Shown: piece after piece, positions 8,236 to 23,601 of the stretch | Numbering within the stretch: the first letter of the stretch is position 1 | How the letters are laid out: every line of letters starts with the position of its first letter | Source of the DNA: an uncultured Prevotella sp. | Lineage (GTDB): Bacteria > Bacteroidota > Bacteroidia > Bacteroidales > Bacteroidaceae | Direction of reading: 5' to 3' | Assembly: GCA_900539625.1 (NCBI GenBank) | Contig: UQCW01000030.1 | Span: 1 to 30,419 of the forward strand | Length of the DNA stretch: 30,419 nt | Notes under the pieces: generated by a model | Database searches by the model: none | What the model was told of the DNA's origin: nothing | What the model saw: only the letters and a program-made list of their open reading frames with translations | Program-made: the position numbers and the translations under genes

Positions 8236-8535
8236 ATGGATATCAGAATTCAGTCAGTACACTTCGACGCAACCGAAAAACTGCAAGCATTCATCGAAAA
8301 GAAAGTCGGGAAGATTGCCAAGAGCTGCGATCAGGCTGCAGGCGCAGAAGTAGTGCTCAAGGTGACCAAGCCAGAAACTGCCATGAACAAGGAGGTGCAA
8401 GTGCGCATCAACGTGCCGGGAGGAAACTTGCATGCTGAAAAAACAAGCGACACTTTTGAAGAGGCTATTGACCTGTGTGTCGATGCTTTACAGCGCCAGT
8501 CAGAAAAATACAAGGAAAAACATGTGGCTAAATAA
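8236..8535 (+). CDS. hpf: ribosome hibernation-promoting factor, short HPF/RaiA type
   Basis: This 99-residue protein matches the short HPF/RaiA family. It starts MDIRIQSVHFDATEKLQAFI, has the beta-alpha-beta-beta-beta-alpha layout, a GAEVVLKVTK strand, and ends in the basic helix FEEAIDLCVDALQRQSEKYK. The long C-terminal dimerisation domain is absent. The protein binds the 30S decoding site in stationary phase and blocks mRNA and tRNA binding. It lies between the xer recombinase and the tRNA-tuf cluster, the usual Bacteroidales order. It has its own putative promoter and an unusually good ribosome binding site. Confidence 0.9.
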   Translation: MDIRIQSVHFDATEKLQAFIEKKVGKIAKSCDQAAGAEVVLKVTKPETAMNKEVQVRINVPGGNLHAEKTSDTFEEAIDLCVDALQRQSEKYKEKHVAK

Positions 8536-8553
8536 AAAAAATATGCCAAAAGT

Positions 8554-8584
8554 TTTGCGCGTATAAAATAAATGTCTAACTTTG
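8554..8584 (+). promoter_or_regulatory. promoter of the tRNA-tuf-secE-nusG-rpl unit
   Basis: TTTG (8554-8557), 19 bases, then TAACTTTG (8577-8584) is a perfect Bacteroidetes promoter. Transcription should begin near 8590, about 45 bases before tRNA-Tyr. No other good promoter is seen before the terminator at 13258, so it may drive the whole run of genes up to rplL. Confidence 0.82.
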
Positions 8585-8634
8585 CAGCCGTTTGAAAGTC
8601 ACACTTGCTTACGACTGCAAAGTTGACGCTTCAC

Positions 8635-8720
8635 GGGCAAATACCAGAGTGGCCAAATGGGGCAGACTGTAAATCTGCTGGCTTACGCCTTCGGTGGTTC
8701 GAATCCATCTTTGCCCACCA
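8635..8720 (+). tRNA. tRNA-Tyr (anticodon GTA)
   Basis: Acceptor GGGCAAA (8635-8641) pairs with TTTGCCC (8710-8716), followed by A and an encoded CCA (8718-8720). The anticodon loop is CTGTAAA between CAGA-type stems, giving GTA. The long variable arm (GCTTACGCCTTCGG region) and GGTTCGAATCC T arm fit a class II tRNA-Tyr. Confidence 0.95.
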
Positions 8721-8737
8721 TTCTTTTTTTTATTCTT

Positions 8738-8810
8738 GCGGAAATAGCTCAGTTGATAGAGCACTAGCCTTCCAAGCTGGGGGTCGCGGGTTTGAGCCCC
8801 GTTTTCCGCT
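8738..8810 (+). tRNA. tRNA-Gly (anticodon TCC)
   Basis: Acceptor GCGGAAA (8738-8744) pairs with TTTCCGC (8803-8809), then discriminator T; CCA is not encoded. The anticodon loop CTTCCAA gives TCC between CTAGC and GCTGG. D arm AGCTCAGTTGATAGAGC and T arm GGGTTTGAGCCCC are normal. Confidence 0.95.
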
Positions 8811-8824
8811 CAACTTTTTAGTTT

Positions 8825-8896
<72 letters not shown>

Positions 8897-8958
8897 CTCT
8901 TATTTGTGAAGAACAATCCAAATTAGCAATTCATTCATAAAAAAAATAAATAAAAGCT

Positions 8959-10146
8959 ATGGCTAAAGAGAAATTTGAACGTACCAAACCGCATGTAAAC
9001 ATCGGTACGATTGGTCACGTAGACCACGGTAAGACTACTTTGACTGCCGCTATTTCTAAGGTGCTCCACGAGCGTCTCGGAACTGGTGAAGATGTTAAGT
9101 CTTTCGATCAGATTGATAATGCTCCTGAAGAAAAAGAGCGTGGTATTACTATTAATACTGCTCACATCGAATATGAAACTGAAAAGCGTCACTATGCTCA
9201 CGTAGACTGCCCGGGTCACGCCGACTACGTTAAGAACATGGTTACTGGTGCTGCTCAGATGGATGGTGCCATCATCGTAGTCGCTGCTACTGATGGTCCG
9301 ATGCCTCAGACTCGCGAACACATCCTTCTCGCTCGTCAGGTGAACGTTCCTCGTTTGGTTGTTTTCTTGAACAAGTGTGATATGGTTGAGGACGAGGAAA
9401 TGCTCGAACTCGTTGAAATGGAAATGCGCGAATTGCTCGAACAGTATGACTTCGAAGAGGATACTCCTATCATTCGTGGTTCTGCTCTCGGTGCTTTGAA
9501 CGGTGTTGCTAAGTGGGAAGATTCTGTAATGGAATTGATGAACGCTGTTGACACTTGGATTCAGGAGCCGGTTCGTGACGTTGAAAAGCCTTTCTTGATG
9601 CCTGTTGAAGACGTGTTCTCAATCACTGGTCGTGGTACTGTTGCCACTGGTCGTGTTGAAACTGGTGTCGTTAAGGTTGGTGACGAAGTTCAGATCCTTG
9701 GTCTCGGTGAAGACAAGAAGTCAGTTGTAACTGGCGTTGAAATGTTCCGCAAGCTCCTCGATGAGGGTGAAGCTGGTGACAACGTAGGTCTTCTCCTCCG
9801 TGGTATCGATAAGTCTGAAGTTAAGCGTGGTATGGTTATCACTCACCCGGGTGTTATCACTCCGCACAAGAAGTTTAAGGCTTCTATCTACGTATTGAAG
9901 AAGGAAGAAGGTGGTCGTCACACTCCATTCGGTAACAAGTATCGTCCTCAGTTCTACCTCCGTACTATGGACTGCACAGGTGAAATTCACTTGCCAGAAG
10001 GAACTGAAATGGTAATGCCTGGCGATAACGTTGAAATCACTGTAGAATTGATCTACGCTGTAGCAATCAACGTTGGTCTCCGTTTCGCTATCCGTGAAGG
10101 TGGTCGTACGGTAGGTTCTGGCCAGATTACTGAAATTCTTGACTAA
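8959..10146 (+). CDS. tuf: elongation factor Tu
   Basis: A 395-residue EF-Tu, the normal length. The GTP-binding motifs are complete: GHVDHGKT at 19-26, RGITI at 61-65, DCPGH at 83-87 and NKCD at 138-141. The C-terminal domains end in EGGRTVGSGQITEILD, the usual terminus. EF-Tu delivers aminoacyl-tRNA to the ribosome. Codon use is strongly biased (CGT, GGT, ACT, GCT), as expected for one of the most abundant proteins. It lies 62 bases after tRNA-Thr with no promoter between, so it is read from the 8554 promoter. A 12-bp hairpin follows the stop. Confidence 0.99.
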   Translation: MAKEKFERTKPHVNIGTIGHVDHGKTTLTAAISKVLHERLGTGEDVKSFDQIDNAPEEKERGITINTAHIEYETEKRHYAHVDCPGHADYVKNMVTGAAQMDGAIIVVAATDGPMPQTREHILLARQVNVPRLVVFLNKCDMVEDEEMLELVEMEMRELLEQYDFEEDTPIIRGSALGALNGVAKWEDSVMELMNAVDTWIQEPVRDVEKPFLMPVEDVFSITGRGTVATGRVETGVVKVGDEVQILGLGEDKKSVVTGVEMFRKLLDEGEAGDNVGLLLRGIDKSEVKRGMVITHPGVITPHKKFKASIYVLKKEEGGRHTPFGNKYRPQFYLRTMDCTGEIHLPEGTEMVMPGDNVEITVELIYAVAINVGLRFAIREGGRTVGSGQITEILD

Positions 10147-10176
10147 TACCTTTCCTATAAGGATTAATCAATAAAA

Positions 10177-10206
10177 ATGGATTCTCGCGCTTCTGCGAGA
10201 ATCCAT
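10177..10206 (+). other. 12-bp hairpin between tuf and tRNA-Trp
   Basis: ATGGATTCTCGC and GCGAGAATCCAT form a perfect stem with a 6-base loop, ending 4 bases before tRNA-Trp. There is no T-run in the forward direction, only AAAAA before it. It may act as a weak terminator, a 3' end stabiliser for tuf mRNA, or a processing site next to RNase P cleavage. Confidence 0.7.
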
Positions 10207-10210
10207 ACTT

Positions 10211-10283
10211 ACGGGAATAGCTCAGTTGGTAGAGCACTGGTCTCCAAAACCAGGTGTCGGGAGTTCGAGCCTCTCTTCCCGTG
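10211..10283 (+). tRNA. tRNA-Trp (anticodon CCA)
   Basis: Acceptor ACGGGAA (10211-10217) pairs with TTCCCGT (10276-10282), discriminator G, no encoded CCA. Loop CTCCAAA between CTGGT and ACCAG gives anticodon CCA. It lies 15 bases before secE, the common Bacteroidales arrangement. Confidence 0.95.
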
Positions 10284-10298
10284 CTAATACAAAAAGCA

Positions 10299-10496
10299 AT
10301 GTTTAAGAATATATATCTATATTGTAAAGATTCTTATGAAGAACTAGCTCATAGAACCACGTGGCCAACACGTAAGGAGCTAACTCATAGTGCGATTGTC
10401 GTTTTAATTGCTTCCGTGATAATCGCAATTGTGGTGTTTGCCATGGATAAGGTCTTTGAAACTCTCATGCAACTTATTTACAGCATTAAATTCTAA
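10299..10496 (+). CDS. secE: preprotein translocase subunit SecE
   Basis: A 65-residue single-span SecE. I choose the ATG at 10299; an earlier in-frame start would lie inside tRNA-Trp. The amphipathic helix contains the SecE signature-like EELAHRTTWPTRKELTHSA, followed by one membrane segment (about 34-55, IVVLIASVIIAIVVFAM). SecE clamps SecY in the inner-membrane translocon. It is 7 bases upstream of nusG, the near-universal pairing. Confidence 0.93.
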   Translation: MFKNIYLYCKDSYEELAHRTTWPTRKELTHSAIVVLIASVIIAIVVFAMDKVFETLMQLIYSIKF

Positions 10497-10503
10497 TCTC
10501 ACA

Positions 10504-11046
10504 ATGGCTGAAGTTGAAATGCAATGGTACGTTTTGCGTGCCGTTAGCGGAAAAGAAGCTAAGGTGAAGGAGTACATTGATGCAGAAATTAATAATGGCC
10601 GCCTTGGCGGTCATGTTTCGCAGGTGCTCATTCCAACCGAAAAGGTCGTTCAGATTCGCAACGGTAAGCGCATCGTCAAGGAGCGCAATTATTTGCCAGG
10701 CTATGTCTTGGTTGAAGCGCGCTTGGTTGGTGAAATTGCCCATGAACTCCGCAACACCCCGCAGGTGCTCGGTTTCTTAGGCGGTCTTGACCATCCTACG
10801 CCTCTTCGCGCCAGTGAGGTGAACAGAATTTTAGGCAAAGTTGATGAAATGGAGGTGGATGCAGTTGATGCAGAAATCCCATTTGTTGAAGGGGAATCTG
10901 TCAAGGTTAGCGACGGTCCTTTCAGCGGGTTCACCGGTGTCATCGAAAAGGTTGACGCTGAGAAGAAGAAGGTTACGGTTACGGTCAAAGTGTTTGGCCG
11001 CAGCACGGGCTTGGACCTTGGTTTTACGCAGATAGAGAAGGAATAA
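10504..11046 (+). CDS. nusG: transcription termination/antitermination factor NusG
   Basis: The start is the ATG at 10504, giving 180 residues; upstream in-frame codons overlap secE and are not NusG-like. The NGN domain is seen in QWYVLRAVSGKEAKVKEYI and YLPGYVLVEA. The KOW motif lies in the last 60 residues (VKVSDGPFSGFTGVIEKVD). NusG binds the RNA polymerase clamp and couples transcription with Rho or the ribosome. It is followed after 57 bases by rplK. Confidence 0.96.
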   Translation: MAEVEMQWYVLRAVSGKEAKVKEYIDAEINNGRLGGHVSQVLIPTEKVVQIRNGKRIVKERNYLPGYVLVEARLVGEIAHELRNTPQVLGFLGGLDHPTPLRASEVNRILGKVDEMEVDAVDAEIPFVEGESVKVSDGPFSGFTGVIEKVDAEKKKVTVTVKVFGRSTGLDLGFTQIEKE

Positions 11047-11103
11047 CGGTTGCTGTTACGAACCTCCGTTGACCTTCATACAATTTAAAAATAAAATATT
11101 ACA

Positions 11104-11541
11104 ATGGCTAAAGAAGTTGCTGGATTAATCAAATTACAGATTAAAGGTGGCGCTGCAAATCCTTCCCCTCCCGTAGGTCCTGCCTTGGGTTCAAAGGGTA
11201 TCAATATTATGGATTTCTGCAAGCAGTTCAACGCCAGAACTCAGGAGAAGGCTGGTAAGGTATTGCCAGTTGTTATCACTTACTATAATGACAAATCATT
11301 CTCATTCGTAGTTAAGACTCCTCCTGTAGCAATTCAATTGCTCGAAGCAGCCAAGAAGAAGAGTGGTTCCGCTCAGCCTAATCGTACTAAGATTGCTGAA
11401 ATCACTTGGGATCAGGTTAAGGCTATCGCCGAAGACAAGATGCCAGACTTGAATTGCTTCACTATTGAATCTGCCATGAAGTTGGTAGCAGGTACTGCCC
11501 GCAGTATGGGTATCACAGTTAAGGGAGACTTCCCTGGTTAA
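11104..11541 (+). CDS. rplK: 50S ribosomal protein L11
   Basis: A 145-residue L11 with the conserved N-terminal segment GGAANPSPPVGPALGSKG and the C-terminal rRNA-binding domain ending ARSMGITVKGDFPG. L11 binds 23S rRNA at the GTPase-associated centre with L10-L12. The 57-base leader after nusG contains an imperfect hairpin (AACGGTT with AACC-TCCGTT, 11045-11070), which could be a regulatory site, for example for L1; that is only a guess. Confidence 0.97.
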   Translation: MAKEVAGLIKLQIKGGAANPSPPVGPALGSKGINIMDFCKQFNARTQEKAGKVLPVVITYYNDKSFSFVVKTPPVAIQLLEAAKKKSGSAQPNRTKIAEITWDQVKAIAEDKMPDLNCFTIESAMKLVAGTARSMGITVKGDFPG

Positions 11542-11568
11542 TAATTAACTTCAATTTTTGAACTGAAC

Positions 11569-12267
11569 ATGAGTAAACTGACAAAAAATCAGAAGTCTGT
11601 AGCTGGCAAGATTGAAGCAGGGAAAGCTTACACTTTGAAGGAAGCATCTAGCTTGGTTAAGGAAATCACCACGACTAAGTTTGACGCCTCTTTGGATATC
11701 GACGTTCGCCTCGGTGTTGACCCTCGTAAGGCCAATCAGATGGTTCGCGGCGTTGTATCTCTGCCAAATGGTACTGGCAAGACAGTTCGTGTGCTTTGCC
11801 TCTGTACGCCTGATGCAGAAGCTGCTGCTAAGGAAGCAGGTGCAGATTATGTAGGTCTCGATGAATATATCGAGAAGATCAAGGGTGGTTGGACTGATAT
11901 TGATGTAATCATCACTATGCCAGCTATCATGGGTAAAATCGGTGCTCTCGGCCGTGTTCTCGGTCCGCGCGGATTGATGCCTAACCCTAAGAGTGGTACT
12001 GTTACCATGGATGTTGCCAAGGCAATCCGTGAGGTTAAGCAGGGTAAGATCGATTTCAAGGTTGACAAGACCGGTATCGTTCACACTTCAATTGGTAAGG
12101 TTTCTTTCACTCCCGAGCAGATCTTCGGCAATGCAAAGGAATTCATCGCTACCATCAACAAGTTGAAGCCTGCTGCTGCCAAAGGTACATATATCAAGAG
12201 CATTTATCTTTCCTCCACTATGAGCAAGGGTATCAAGATAGATCCCAAATCTGTTGACGAAATCTAA
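11569..12267 (+). CDS. rplA: 50S ribosomal protein L1
   Basis: A 232-residue L1 of normal length. Conserved stretches include VDVRLGVDPRKANQ-like residues near 45-57, GRVLGPRGLMPNPKSGTVT in the middle, and the C-terminal SIYLSSTMSKGIKID. L1 forms the mobile stalk of the 50S subunit that helps release E-site tRNA, and in many bacteria represses its own operon. It follows rplK by 27 bases and precedes rplJ by 16. Confidence 0.97.
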   Translation: MSKLTKNQKSVAGKIEAGKAYTLKEASSLVKEITTTKFDASLDIDVRLGVDPRKANQMVRGVVSLPNGTGKTVRVLCLCTPDAEAAAKEAGADYVGLDEYIEKIKGGWTDIDVIITMPAIMGKIGALGRVLGPRGLMPNPKSGTVTMDVAKAIREVKQGKIDFKVDKTGIVHTSIGKVSFTPEQIFGNAKEFIATINKLKPAAAKGTYIKSIYLSSTMSKGIKIDPKSVDEI

Positions 12268-12283
12268 AATTTGACGGCAAATC

Positions 12284-12802
12284 ATGAAAAAGGAAGATAA
12301 AGGTTTGATCATCGAGCACATCGGTGAAACATTAAAAGAATATGCTCACTTCTACCTGGTTGACGTAACCGGTATGAACGCTGAGGCTACAAGCAATTTG
12401 CGCAGAAAGTGCTTTGGCGCAAACATCAAGATGCTTCTCGTGAAGAACACCTTGTTGCACAAGGCTCTCGAAGCTGCTGAATTTGACTTCTCTCCGCTCT
12501 ACGGCTGCTTGAAAGGCACGACGGCTGTCCTCTTCTGTGACACTGCCAACGTTCCTGCAAAGTTGATCAAGGAAGAAGGTAAGAGCGGCGTTCCAGCCCT
12601 CAAGGCTGCTTACGCTGAGGAAGGTCTCTACGTAGGTGCTGATCAGCTTGATACGCTCTGCGCTATCAAGAGCAAGGCAGAAGTTCTTGCCGAAGTTGTT
12701 GCATTGCTGCAATCTCCTGCAAAGAACGTTATCTCTGCACTCCAATCTGCAGGCCAGACTATCCATGGCGTGCTGAAAACTATGGGCGAGCGCCCTGAAT
12801 AA
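12284..12802 (+). CDS. rplJ: 50S ribosomal protein L10
   Basis: A 172-residue L10. The N-terminal rRNA-binding part shows FYLVDVTGMNAEATSNLRRK and LLVKNTLLHKALE, and the C-terminal helix that holds L7/L12 dimers follows. Only 16 bases separate it from rplA, so there is no room for the long L10 leader known from other phyla. rplL follows after 56 bases. Confidence 0.96.
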   Translation: MKKEDKGLIIEHIGETLKEYAHFYLVDVTGMNAEATSNLRRKCFGANIKMLLVKNTLLHKALEAAEFDFSPLYGCLKGTTAVLFCDTANVPAKLIKEEGKSGVPALKAAYAEEGLYVGADQLDTLCAIKSKAEVLAEVVALLQSPAKNVISALQSAGQTIHGVLKTMGERPE

Positions 12803-12858
12803 TCGGATATATCCGTACCAATCAAACTGAATAAAAACAATAAAAATACATTACGAAA

Positions 12859-13236
12859 ATGGCAGATATCAAAGCTATTGCTGAAGAATTGGTAAATTTG
12901 ACAGTGAAAGAAGTAAACGAGTTGGCAACGATCCTGAAGGACGAATATGGTATTGAACCCGCTGCTGCAGCTGTTGCTGTTGCTGCTGGTCCCGCTGCTG
13001 GTGGCGCTGCTGCCGCTGAGGAAAAGACTGCTTTCGACGTTGTTTTGAAGAGCGCTGGCTCTGCAAAGCTCCAGGTTGTTAAGGCTGTTAAGGAAGCTTG
13101 CGGCCTCGGCTTGAAGGAAGCTAAGGACCTCGTTGACGGTGCTCCTAGCAAGTTGAAGGAAGGCGTTGCTAAGGAAGAAGCTGAAGCATTGAAGAAGGCT
13201 CTCGAAGAGGCTGGTGCTGAAGTAGAACTCGCTTAA
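12859..13236 (+). CDS. rplL: 50S ribosomal protein L7/L12
   Basis: A 125-residue L7/L12. The N-terminal dimerisation helix (about 1-32) is followed by the Ala/Gly-rich hinge (about 33-52) and the C-terminal domain that recruits GTPase factors (FDVVLKSAGSAKLQVVKAVK, then GLGLKEAKDLVDGAP). It occurs in several copies on the 50S stalk. It closes the transcript, with an intrinsic terminator starting 22 bases after the stop. Confidence 0.97.
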   Translation: MADIKAIAEELVNLTVKEVNELATILKDEYGIEPAAAAVAVAAGPAAGGAAAAEEKTAFDVVLKSAGSAKLQVVKAVKEACGLGLKEAKDLVDGAPSKLKEGVAKEEAEALKKALEEAGAEVELA

Positions 13237-13257
13237 TAAGCTACCTCATATTTATTG

Positions 13258-13295
13258 GGTTAAGGATCCTCTGATAGAGGGTTCTTAACCTTTTT
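13258..13295 (+). terminator. intrinsic terminator after rplL
   Basis: GGTTAAGGATCCTC (13258-13271) pairs with GAGGGTTCTTAACC (13277-13290), a 14-bp stem with two G-U pairs and a 5-base loop, followed at once by TTTTT. It separates the rpl genes from rpoBC. Confidence 0.92.
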
Positions 13296-13791
13296 GTGTC
13301 TATAAATTAAGTCAGATTAGAACTTCTTTTTTAGGGATGTTTGGGTATGCCGATGTGGTTGGCGCCTTGCGCTCTTGCTCTGCTTTTCCGCTGGCGTTTC
13401 TGCTTCGCATTCCTGTTCGCATTCAGATGTTTTGTTGGATCGGCTGATGCCGGTTCATTGTTCCTCCCCGACACATTTCGCAAACAAATGGTTCGTGGGG
13501 GCTTTTGTGCAAAAAAAAATACAGGGCAACGGCTGCTGTTTCGCGAGAAAACAGCCTGCGTCTTTCCATTTACTACTGCTTGCTTGGTCTTGCTTGCTTG
13601 GTCTTGTCCGCTTGGCTTGTTCCATTTCGTACGTGGCGAACGTTTCCAGCATAGCATGCACACATATTATAAGCCTCATTAAAGCATGGTGCCTGTATGA
13701 TAGTGGAACACCCGCTCTTTTGCACAACGCATTTCCAATCGGTGAGCGCCGCCCGGAATGAAGTTCTCATCCTAAATCATATTTTTCACGA
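13296..13791. other. 500-base spacer between rplL and rpoB, no gene recognised
   Basis: Several overlapping open frames exist on both strands, but none shows family features. The 113-codon forward frame from 13341 is low-complexity in places and I do not call it. Visible structure includes a hairpin GCTGTTT/AAACAGC (13535-13555) and an exact 14-bp tandem duplication TGCTTGCTTGGTCT (13577-13590 and 13591-13604). The rpoB promoter must lie here unless there is read-through, but I find no good TAnnTTTG. Confidence 0.6.
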
Positions 13792-17604
<3,813 letters not shown>

Positions 17605-17633
17605 CAGATACACATAGTAACTCTTTACATAGG

Positions 17634-17701
17634 TAGGCGTTTTCCAAACACCTATTTATAGGACAAGTATTGGCATCCCGCCCTCTGCGGCGGGAGCCAA
17701 T
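17634..17701 (+). other. two hairpins in the rpoB-rpoC spacer
   Basis: The first stem is TAGG/CCTA plus GTTT/AAAC around TCC (17634-17654, one internal mismatch). The second is ATTGGC/GCCAAT plus CCCGCC/GGCGGG (17669-17701). Neither is followed by a T-run. They may be processing or attenuation elements; the rest of the spacer is AT-rich up to the rpoC start. Confidence 0.65.
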
Positions 17702-17730
17702 GGCTTCCCAACCAATATTTCATATAAAAC

Positions 17731-21987
<4,257 letters not shown>

Positions 21988-22043
21988 TAATTCGCTCAGA
22001 CAATAGTGGCCTCCGTGCCGCAGTCTGTGATACATAAACCATA

Positions 22044-22094
22044 AAATCCCCGCCATGCAATATCCAACAGGTATTGCGTTGGCGGGGATTTTTG
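22044..22094. terminator. bidirectional terminator between rpoC and the reverse-strand block
   Basis: AAATCCCCGCC (22044-22054) pairs with GGCGGGGATTT (22081-22091), with an inner stem GCAATA/TATTGC. TTTTT follows in the forward direction and TTTTA on the reverse strand, so it can serve rpoC and the convergent genes. Confidence 0.9.
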
Positions 22095-22111
22095 TCTTAT
22101 TGCGTTGGCGG

Positions 22112-22357
22112 TCATTTTGCCCCTCTGACCTCTTCGATTTCCCTTAGCAGGTCGTTGAGGTGCTTTTGCGATTTCATGAAATGGAAGAAGTCGAGGATGC
22201 AGCCGATAACCAGTCCGGCGAGACAGCCACAGAAAAGCGTTTGAGAAAAGGCGCTGTCGAGGTCGCGGCAATATTTATATAGGTAGGAGTCTATTTTTTC
22301 TGTAAGTGACGGCCCCCGATTGTCCGAAGGCGAGATAATTGGGCAAGAGGTTTTCAA
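22112..22357 (-). CDS. possible small membrane protein
   Basis: This 81-codon frame overlaps the 3' end of the ATPase-like gene by 83 bases in another frame. Its N-terminal third is therefore likely not real or a shifted start. The rest contains one hydrophobic segment (about 40-58, TLFCGCLAGLVIGCILDFF) and a charged helix at the end (SQKHLNDLLREIEEVRG). I recognise no family. It may be the end of a different gene joined to the truncated ATPase by deletion. Confidence 0.3.
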   Translation of the reverse strand: MKTSCPIISPSDNRGPSLTEKIDSYLYKYCRDLDSAFSQTLFCGCLAGLVIGCILDFFHFMKSQKHLNDLLREIEEVRGAK

Positions 22358-23462
22358 AAAGCCCTGTGCGGATTTCTTGGTTCGGGAGGTCGAGCGTGTA
22401 GACCCCGACTTCTTCGTCGAAAGCCTTGATGGTCAGATAGCCGCTTTGGTAGAGCAGTGGGGTGAGCGACTGCATGTTTTCCGTTGGTGCGTCAAATTCA
22501 TATCGCTTGGCTGTCATGCTTCCAATTTGGCTTGGCAGCACATCAAATTTTTGCATCATGTTCAACAGGTAGGTCGGTGTTCCTGTTGAAAACCAATAAG
22601 CGTCCAAGTCACCATTGGTCAGTGCGCTCAGCAGGCTGAACGGATTGAAAACATCAGGCGAAGGCCAAGAGAAGTGGTAGCCATCGTAGTTGTTTGCGAG
22701 CGCTTCCATCGTTTCTTCCCAATTCTTTCCAATGCGTTTGCCGAGCATTTCCACGTCCGTTCGCATCTGCTCAATTTCCTCCTTTGTGATGCCGCAAATG
22801 CCAGCATATTCCGGCAGCATGCTGAGATTGTTGATGTTGTTTAATTCGCTGAAGATGCTGACCTGAGAGAATTTTGTGATACCCGTCAAAAAGACAAAGC
22901 GCAGGTAGGGGTCGGCATCCTTTAGCGGACTGTAGAAGTTACGCATCACGTAGCGCAGTTCGTTCAGGTGTTCATCTTCGTGAACAACATCAAGCAAGGG
23001 AGCATCGTATTCGTCAATCAGAACGACAGCCTTTTGTCCCGTTTGCCGATACGCCATCTCAATCAGATGGGCCAGACGCATATTGGGGCTTCCTTTCCCG
23101 TTCTCAATTCCCAGAGTCCTTTCTTGTTGAGAAAGGATGAAGTCAAGATAGGCTGTCAGTTCTTCTTTGTTCTTGTGTTTGCCTCCAGCCAGACTAAAAT
23201 GAATCACAGGATGTTTTCCCCAATCCTTTTCAAGGCGTTCAATCGCCAGCCCTTCAAACAGCTCCTTCTTTCCTTCGAAATAGCTTTTCAAGGTCGACAC
23301 CAACAGCGATTTGCCGAAGCGGCGCGGACGGCTGAGAAATACGTATCTGCCGCTGACATGCGTCATGCGGTAGATGTATTCCGTCTTGTCGATATACAGC
23401 ATATCGTTTTCCCGTATTTCTTCAAATGTCTGTATACCTAATGGGTAAAGTCTTGGAGTCAT
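22275..23462 (-). CDS. AAA-ATPase-like protein, C-terminally truncated
   Basis: The 395-residue protein belongs to the Bacteroidales-rich AAA-ATPase-like/PDDEXK family often found in many copies per genome. It begins with the typical LYPLGIQTFEEIRENDMLYI and has a Walker A-like RPRRFGKS (45-52) and Walker B AVVLIDEYD (145-153). Family features continue through GYHFSWPSPDVFNPFSLL and YWFSTGTPTYLL. Members I know are near 520 residues and end in a PD-(D/E)XK nuclease-like domain. Here the protein stops soon after ENLLPNYLAFG, so that domain is missing. It is probably a decayed or shortened copy. Its role is unknown even in intact relatives. It has its own promoter and a 13-bp inverted repeat in its leader. 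Confidence 0.82.
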   Translation of the reverse strand: MTPRLYPLGIQTFEEIRENDMLYIDKTEYIYRMTHVSGRYVFLSRPRRFGKSLLVSTLKSYFEGKKELFEGLAIERLEKDWGKHPVIHFSLAGGKHKNKEELTAYLDFILSQQERTLGIENGKGSPNMRLAHLIEMAYRQTGQKAVVLIDEYDAPLLDVVHEDEHLNELRYVMRNFYSPLKDADPYLRFVFLTGITKFSQVSIFSELNNINNLSMLPEYAGICGITKEEIEQMRTDVEMLGKRIGKNWEETMEALANNYDGYHFSWPSPDVFNPFSLLSALTNGDLDAYWFSTGTPTYLLNMMQKFDVLPSQIGSMTAKRYEFDAPTENMQSLTPLLYQSGYLTIKAFDEEVGVYTLDLPNQEIRTGLFENLLPNYLAFGQSGAVTYRKNRLLPI

Positions 23463-23495
23463 ATCCGTCTGGTTTTATTTGAACACTACTTTTTT

Positions 23496-23561
23496 AAGTA
23501 GGTGGTCAAGTATATGCCAAGAGCATTATTCTTACATATAAAATATTCTGACCACCTACTT
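23496..23561. repeat. perfect 13-bp inverted repeat upstream of the ATPase-like gene
   Basis: AAGTAGGTGGTCA (23496-23508) and TGACCACCTACTT (23549-23561) are exact inverses separated by 40 AT-rich bases. On the reverse strand they fall at the predicted 5' end of the ATPase mRNA. They could be an RNA hairpin, a protein-binding site or the ends of a tiny mobile or REP-like element. Confidence 0.8.
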
Positions 23562-23570
23562 ACAATATTG

Positions 23571-23601
23571 CAAATATACATATTTTTGTCTAACGTTCAA
23601 A
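23571..23601 (-). promoter_or_regulatory. putative promoter of the ATPase-like gene
   Basis: Read on the reverse strand, TTTG (23601-23598), 19 bases, then TATATTTG (23578-23571) is a perfect match to the Bacteroidetes consensus. It overlaps the stop of oxyR. Transcription would begin near 23563, exactly at the outer arm of the inverted repeat. Confidence 0.75.

Noticed and set aside
12268..12283. L10 leader regulatory RNA before rplJ
   Set aside because: Only 16 bases separate rplA from rplJ, too short for such a leader.
13341..13682. 113-codon forward frame in the rplL-rpoB spacer
   Set aside because: Competing frames on both strands, low-complexity and repeat-derived stretches, no recognisable domain.
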